Shown: positions 61,853-64,000 of the stretch, in pieces | How the letters are laid out: each line of letters begins with the position of its first letter | Position numbering within the stretch: the stretch's first letter is position 1 | NCBI RefSeq assembly: GCF_036346105.1 | Contig: NZ_CP107811.1 | Coordinates: 5,041,501 to 5,105,500, forward strand | Source of the DNA: Streptomyces sp. NBC_00539 | GTDB taxonomy: Bacteria; Actinomycetota; Actinomycetes; Streptomycetales; Streptomycetaceae | DNA length: 64,000 nt | Reading direction: 5' to 3' | Translations under genes and position numbers: made by a program | Notes under the pieces: model-generated | What the model saw: the letters and a program-made list of their open reading frames with translations, nothing else | Databases searched by the model: none | What the model was told of the DNA's origin: nothing

Positions 61853-63028
61853 ATGGTGGCGAAGAAGACCGCCGGGACTACCGAGAAGGCTGCCGAAAGG
61901 GCGGCCGGGGCCCGTGCCGGGACGGACGCACCGGCCGGGAAAGGGGCCGCCACCAGGAAGGCAGCCGAGACCGGGCCCGCCACGAAGAAGGCGGCGGTCA
62001 AAGCGGTGAAGGAGGCCGCCGGGAAAAGGGCGGCGGAGAAGACGACGGCGTCCGCCGCGAAGGACACGAGAAAGGCACCGGCGACAAAGGCACCCGCGAA
62101 GAAGGCGCCCGGGAAGAAGTCAGCCGCCGACGAGGCACCCGCCGAAAAGGCCCCGGCCGAGAAGGCATCCGCGACCAAGGCACCCGTGAAGAAGGCAGTT
62201 GTGGAAAGAACAGCTGTACAGAAGGCGCCCGCTCCCCAGACATCCGCCACCAAGACGTCCGCCACCAAGAGAGCAGCGACCAAGACGCCGGCTACCAAGC
62301 CGGCAGCGGGCAAGCCGGCTGCGACCAAGGCACCCGCGACCAAGGCGCCGGCGGCCAAGGCGCCCGCGAAGAAGGCGCCCGCCAAGAAGGCGCCCGCCAA
62401 GCGGTCGGCGACGGCGTCCGCGACGGCGTCCACGGAGAAGGCGACGGCCGCCGCGAAGACGACGGCGAGCAGGGCCACGGCCAAAACGGCCGGGGCCGAG
62501 GGGGCGGCGCAGGCCGCGACAGAGACTGGAGCCCGCAAAGTGGTTGCCAAGAAGAGCACCGGCGCGACGCGCAAGACGGCCGAGGCCGCCACCAGTGGCC
62601 TGCCCAAGGCGGCCTCCGCCCCCGTGGCCCCCGGTGAGCTGCCCGTACGCCCCGGCGAGGACCCCTGGACGCCCGAGGAGGTCGCCGGGGCCAAGTCGGA
62701 GCTGTCGAGCGAGGTGCTGCGGCTGCGCGCCGAGCTGGAGGCGTCCGAGCAGGCCATCTCGGGTCTCATGCGGGACTCCGGCGACGGCGCTGGCGACGAC
62801 CAGGCCGACACGGGAACCAAGAACATCACCCGGGAATCCGAGCTGGCCCTCGCGGCGAACGCCACCCTGATGCTGGAGCAGACCGAGAGGGCCCTGGAAC
62901 GGCTGGAGGCGGGCACGTACGGCTTCTGCGAGAACTGCGGGAAGCCCATCGGCAAGGCCAGGATGCAGGCCTTCCCGCGGGCCACGCTGTGCGTGGACTG
63001 CAAGCAGAAGCAGGAGCGCAGGCACTGA
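61853..63028 (+). CDS. DksA/TraR-type zinc-finger protein with histone H1-like N-terminus
   Basis: 391 residues. The first ~260 are an Ala/Lys/Pro-rich low-complexity tail ([13 protein letters not shown], repeated KAPAKKAP) like eukaryotic histone H1 or HU-type tails. The C-terminal ~120 residues form a DksA-like coiled coil ([23 protein letters not shown]) and a four-Cys zinc finger (Cys359, 362, 380, 383). The acidic tip Asp pair of DksA is replaced by a [14 protein letters not shown] loop. It may bind DNA and RNA polymerase; function unknown. The ATG follows AAGGGG. Confidence 0.85.
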   Translation: MVAKKTAGTTEKAAERAAGARAGTDAPAGKGAATRKAAETGPATKKAAVKAVKEAAGKRAAEKTTASAAKDTRKAPATKAPAKKAPGKKSAADEAPAEKAPAEKASATKAPVKKAVVERTAVQKAPAPQTSATKTSATKRAATKTPATKPAAGKPAATKAPATKAPAAKAPAKKAPAKKAPAKRSATASATASTEKATAAAKTTASRATAKTAGAEGAAQAATETGARKVVAKKSTGATRKTAEAATSGLPKAASAPVAPGELPVRPGEDPWTPEEVAGAKSELSSEVLRLRAELEASEQAISGLMRDSGDGAGDDQADTGTKNITRESELALAANATLMLEQTERALERLEAGTYGFCENCGKPIGKARMQAFPRATLCVDCKQKQERRH

Positions 63029-63057
63029 ACCGGCCCGGGGAGGCGGCGCGGCCCACC

Positions 63058-63092
63058 GGACCCTGACGTACCCTCGTGTCTCGTCAGGGTCC
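63058..63092 (+). terminator. Hairpin after the DksA-type gene
   Basis: Eleven-bp arms GGACCCTGACG / CGTCAGGGTCC with a 13-base loop, 29 bases after the stop. Confidence 0.5.
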
Positions 63093-63137
63093 AGGAACCT
63101 GCCGGGAACCTGGTTCGTGCTAGTTCGAGGGACTCAC

Positions 63138-63698
63138 GTGGCAGAGGCGGAGCGCATCATCGGTACGCCCGACGTCGGAGACGGCGTGGAGCCGGAGCCG
63201 ACCGAGCCCAAGGGGCGCCGGCGGATCGCGGCGCTGCTCGTGGTGGCGGTACTCGCGTACCTGATCGACCTCGGCAGCAAGATGGTCGTCGTCGCCAAGC
63301 TGGAGCACCAGCGGCCGATCGAGGTCGTCGGCGACCTCCTCAAGTTCGAGGCCATCCGCAACCCCGGGGCCGCGTTCGGCTTCGGCGAGGCCTTCACGAT
63401 CATCTTCACCTGCATCGCGGCCACCGTGATCGTGGTGATCGTCCGGCTGGCGCGCAAGCTCTACAGCCTGCCGTGGGCGATCGCGCTGGGCCTGCTGCTG
63501 GGCGGCGCCCTGGGCAACCTGACCGACCGGATCTTCCGTTCGCCGGGCGTCTTCCGCGGGGCGGTCGTCGACTTCATCGCGCCCACCCACTTCGCCGTGT
63601 TCAACCTCGCGGACTCGGCGATCGTGTGCGGCGGCGTCCTGATCGTCCTGCTCTCCTTCAAGGGTCTGGACCCGGACGGCACCGTCCACAAGGACTGA
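63138..63698 (+). CDS. lspA: Lipoprotein signal peptidase (signal peptidase II)
   Basis: Cleaves prolipoproteins after lipidation. 186 residues with four membrane helices, YLIDLGSK in helix 1, RNPGAAFG, and the catalytic aspartates in GNLTDR and [11 protein letters not shown] at 63138 follows GAGGGA; an in-frame GTG at 63117 would add seven residues. rluD follows, the conserved lspA-rluD order. Confidence 0.95.
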   Translation: MAEAERIIGTPDVGDGVEPEPTEPKGRRRIAALLVVAVLAYLIDLGSKMVVVAKLEHQRPIEVVGDLLKFEAIRNPGAAFGFGEAFTIIFTCIAATVIVVIVRLARKLYSLPWAIALGLLLGGALGNLTDRIFRSPGVFRGAVVDFIAPTHFAVFNLADSAIVCGGVLIVLLSFKGLDPDGTVHKD

Positions 63699-63739
63699 TC
63701 GCGGGACTGCCCGTCTGCCGAGTCCTGCATACTCGACAG

Positions 63740-64000
63740 GTGAGTACGATTCCCGAGATCCGCACCCTGCCCGTTCCCGATGGCCTCGAGGGCGAGCGCG
63801 TCGACGCCGCCATCGCCCGTATGTTCGGATTTTCCCGGACGAAGGCGGCCGAGCTCGCGGCCGCAGGGAAGGTGGCGGTCGACGGCAGCGTCGTCGGGAA
63901 GTCCGAACGCGTGCACGGTGGCGCCTGGCTCGAAGTCGAGATGCCCGCGCCGCCGCGGCCGGTCGAGCTCGTCGCCGAGCCGGTCCCCGGCATGGAGATC
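63740..64000 (+). CDS. RluD-type 23S rRNA pseudouridine synthase (5' part, truncated by window end)
   Basis: The 87 visible codons start MSTIPEIRTLPVPDGLEGERVDAAIARMFGFSRTKAAELAAAGKVAVDG, an N-terminal S4 RNA-binding domain (ERVDAAIA...SRTKAAELAAAGKV). The catalytic domain lies beyond the window. CATACT at 63728-63733 is six bases before the GTG, suggesting a leaderless mRNA. Placement after lspA supports RluD. Confidence 0.85.
   Translation, partial: MSTIPEIRTLPVPDGLEGERVDAAIARMFGFSRTKAAELAAAGKVAVDGSVVGKSERVHGGAWLEVEMPAPPRPVELVAEPVPGMEI

Overview
The window is a high-GC (roughly 70% or more) actinobacterial chromosome segment, almost certainly from Streptomyces or a very close relative. The evidence is very strong third-position GC bias and many GTG starts. 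It also includes a division and cell wall (dcw) cluster followed by pgeF, yggS-type, sepF, yggT-type and a long PQG-rich divIVA, and Streptomyces-typical families (DUF5304, DUF3040, SAV_6107-type HEPN, Rv2175c-type, DUF3488/transglutaminase). As far as I recall, gene order follows the core region SCO2073-SCO2128 of S. coelicolor, read in the opposite direction. This is core chromosome: I see no insertion sequence, prophage, CRISPR array, rRNA or tRNA.

Layout. 1-9.3 kb: an ArsA-like ATPase with an altered P-loop, a DUF5304 protein, ROK glucokinase, an EEP-fold hydrolase, a membrane protein and an alpha/beta hydrolase (minus strand), a PlsC acyltransferase, the two-component pair macS-macR and phosphofructokinase. 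9.4-13 kb: a fused anthranilate synthase trpEG behind a Trp-codon leader peptide and attenuator, divergent from class II DAHP synthase, so both ends of aromatic biosynthesis sit side by side. 13-16.4 kb: iron and copper genes (bfd behind iron boxes, bfr, a molybdopterin oxidoreductase, a His-rich DUF4396 protein behind a CsoR-like box) and nfo. 16.4-25 kb: a PASTA-domain Ser/Thr kinase, thiO-thiS-thiG behind a TPP riboswitch, a reductase, an Rv2175c-type regulator, thiE, metF and a membrane protein. 25-33.5 kb: a CrtI-like oxidoreductase, DUF4126 and DUF3040 proteins, a methyltransferase, a HEPN protein, and a three-gene unit (unusual ABC ATPase, YhgE/Pip membrane protein, TetR regulator) behind a near-perfect palindromic operator. 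33.9-39.4 kb: transglutaminase-DUF58-MoxR operon and a beta carbonic anhydrase.

39.7-57.7 kb is the dcw cluster on the plus strand: rsmH-ftsL-ftsI-murE-murF-mraY-murD-ftsW-murG-ftsQ-ftsZ-pgeF-yggS-type-sepF-yggT-type-divIVA. Many junctions overlap by 4 bases (GTGA/ATGA), implying translational coupling. These genes make lipid II, build the Z-ring and septal synthase, and mark the growing hyphal tip. No mraZ precedes rsmH. 58-64 kb: ileS (minus strand) under a T-box leader, a DksA-type zinc-finger protein with a long histone-H1-like tail, lspA and the start of an rluD-type pseudouridine synthase cut by the window end.

The most notable items are the cis-regulatory elements (trp attenuator, T-box with Shine-Dalgarno sequestering hairpin, TPP riboswitch, paired iron boxes, copper box, TetR palindrome, orphan MacR-like boxes), two nucleotide-binding proteins whose P-loop lysine is arginine, and an unannotated 29-codon reading frame coupled to ftsI. 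I found no convincing wholly new multi-gene system. All calls come from reading the sequence and from memory of protein families; no database search was run.
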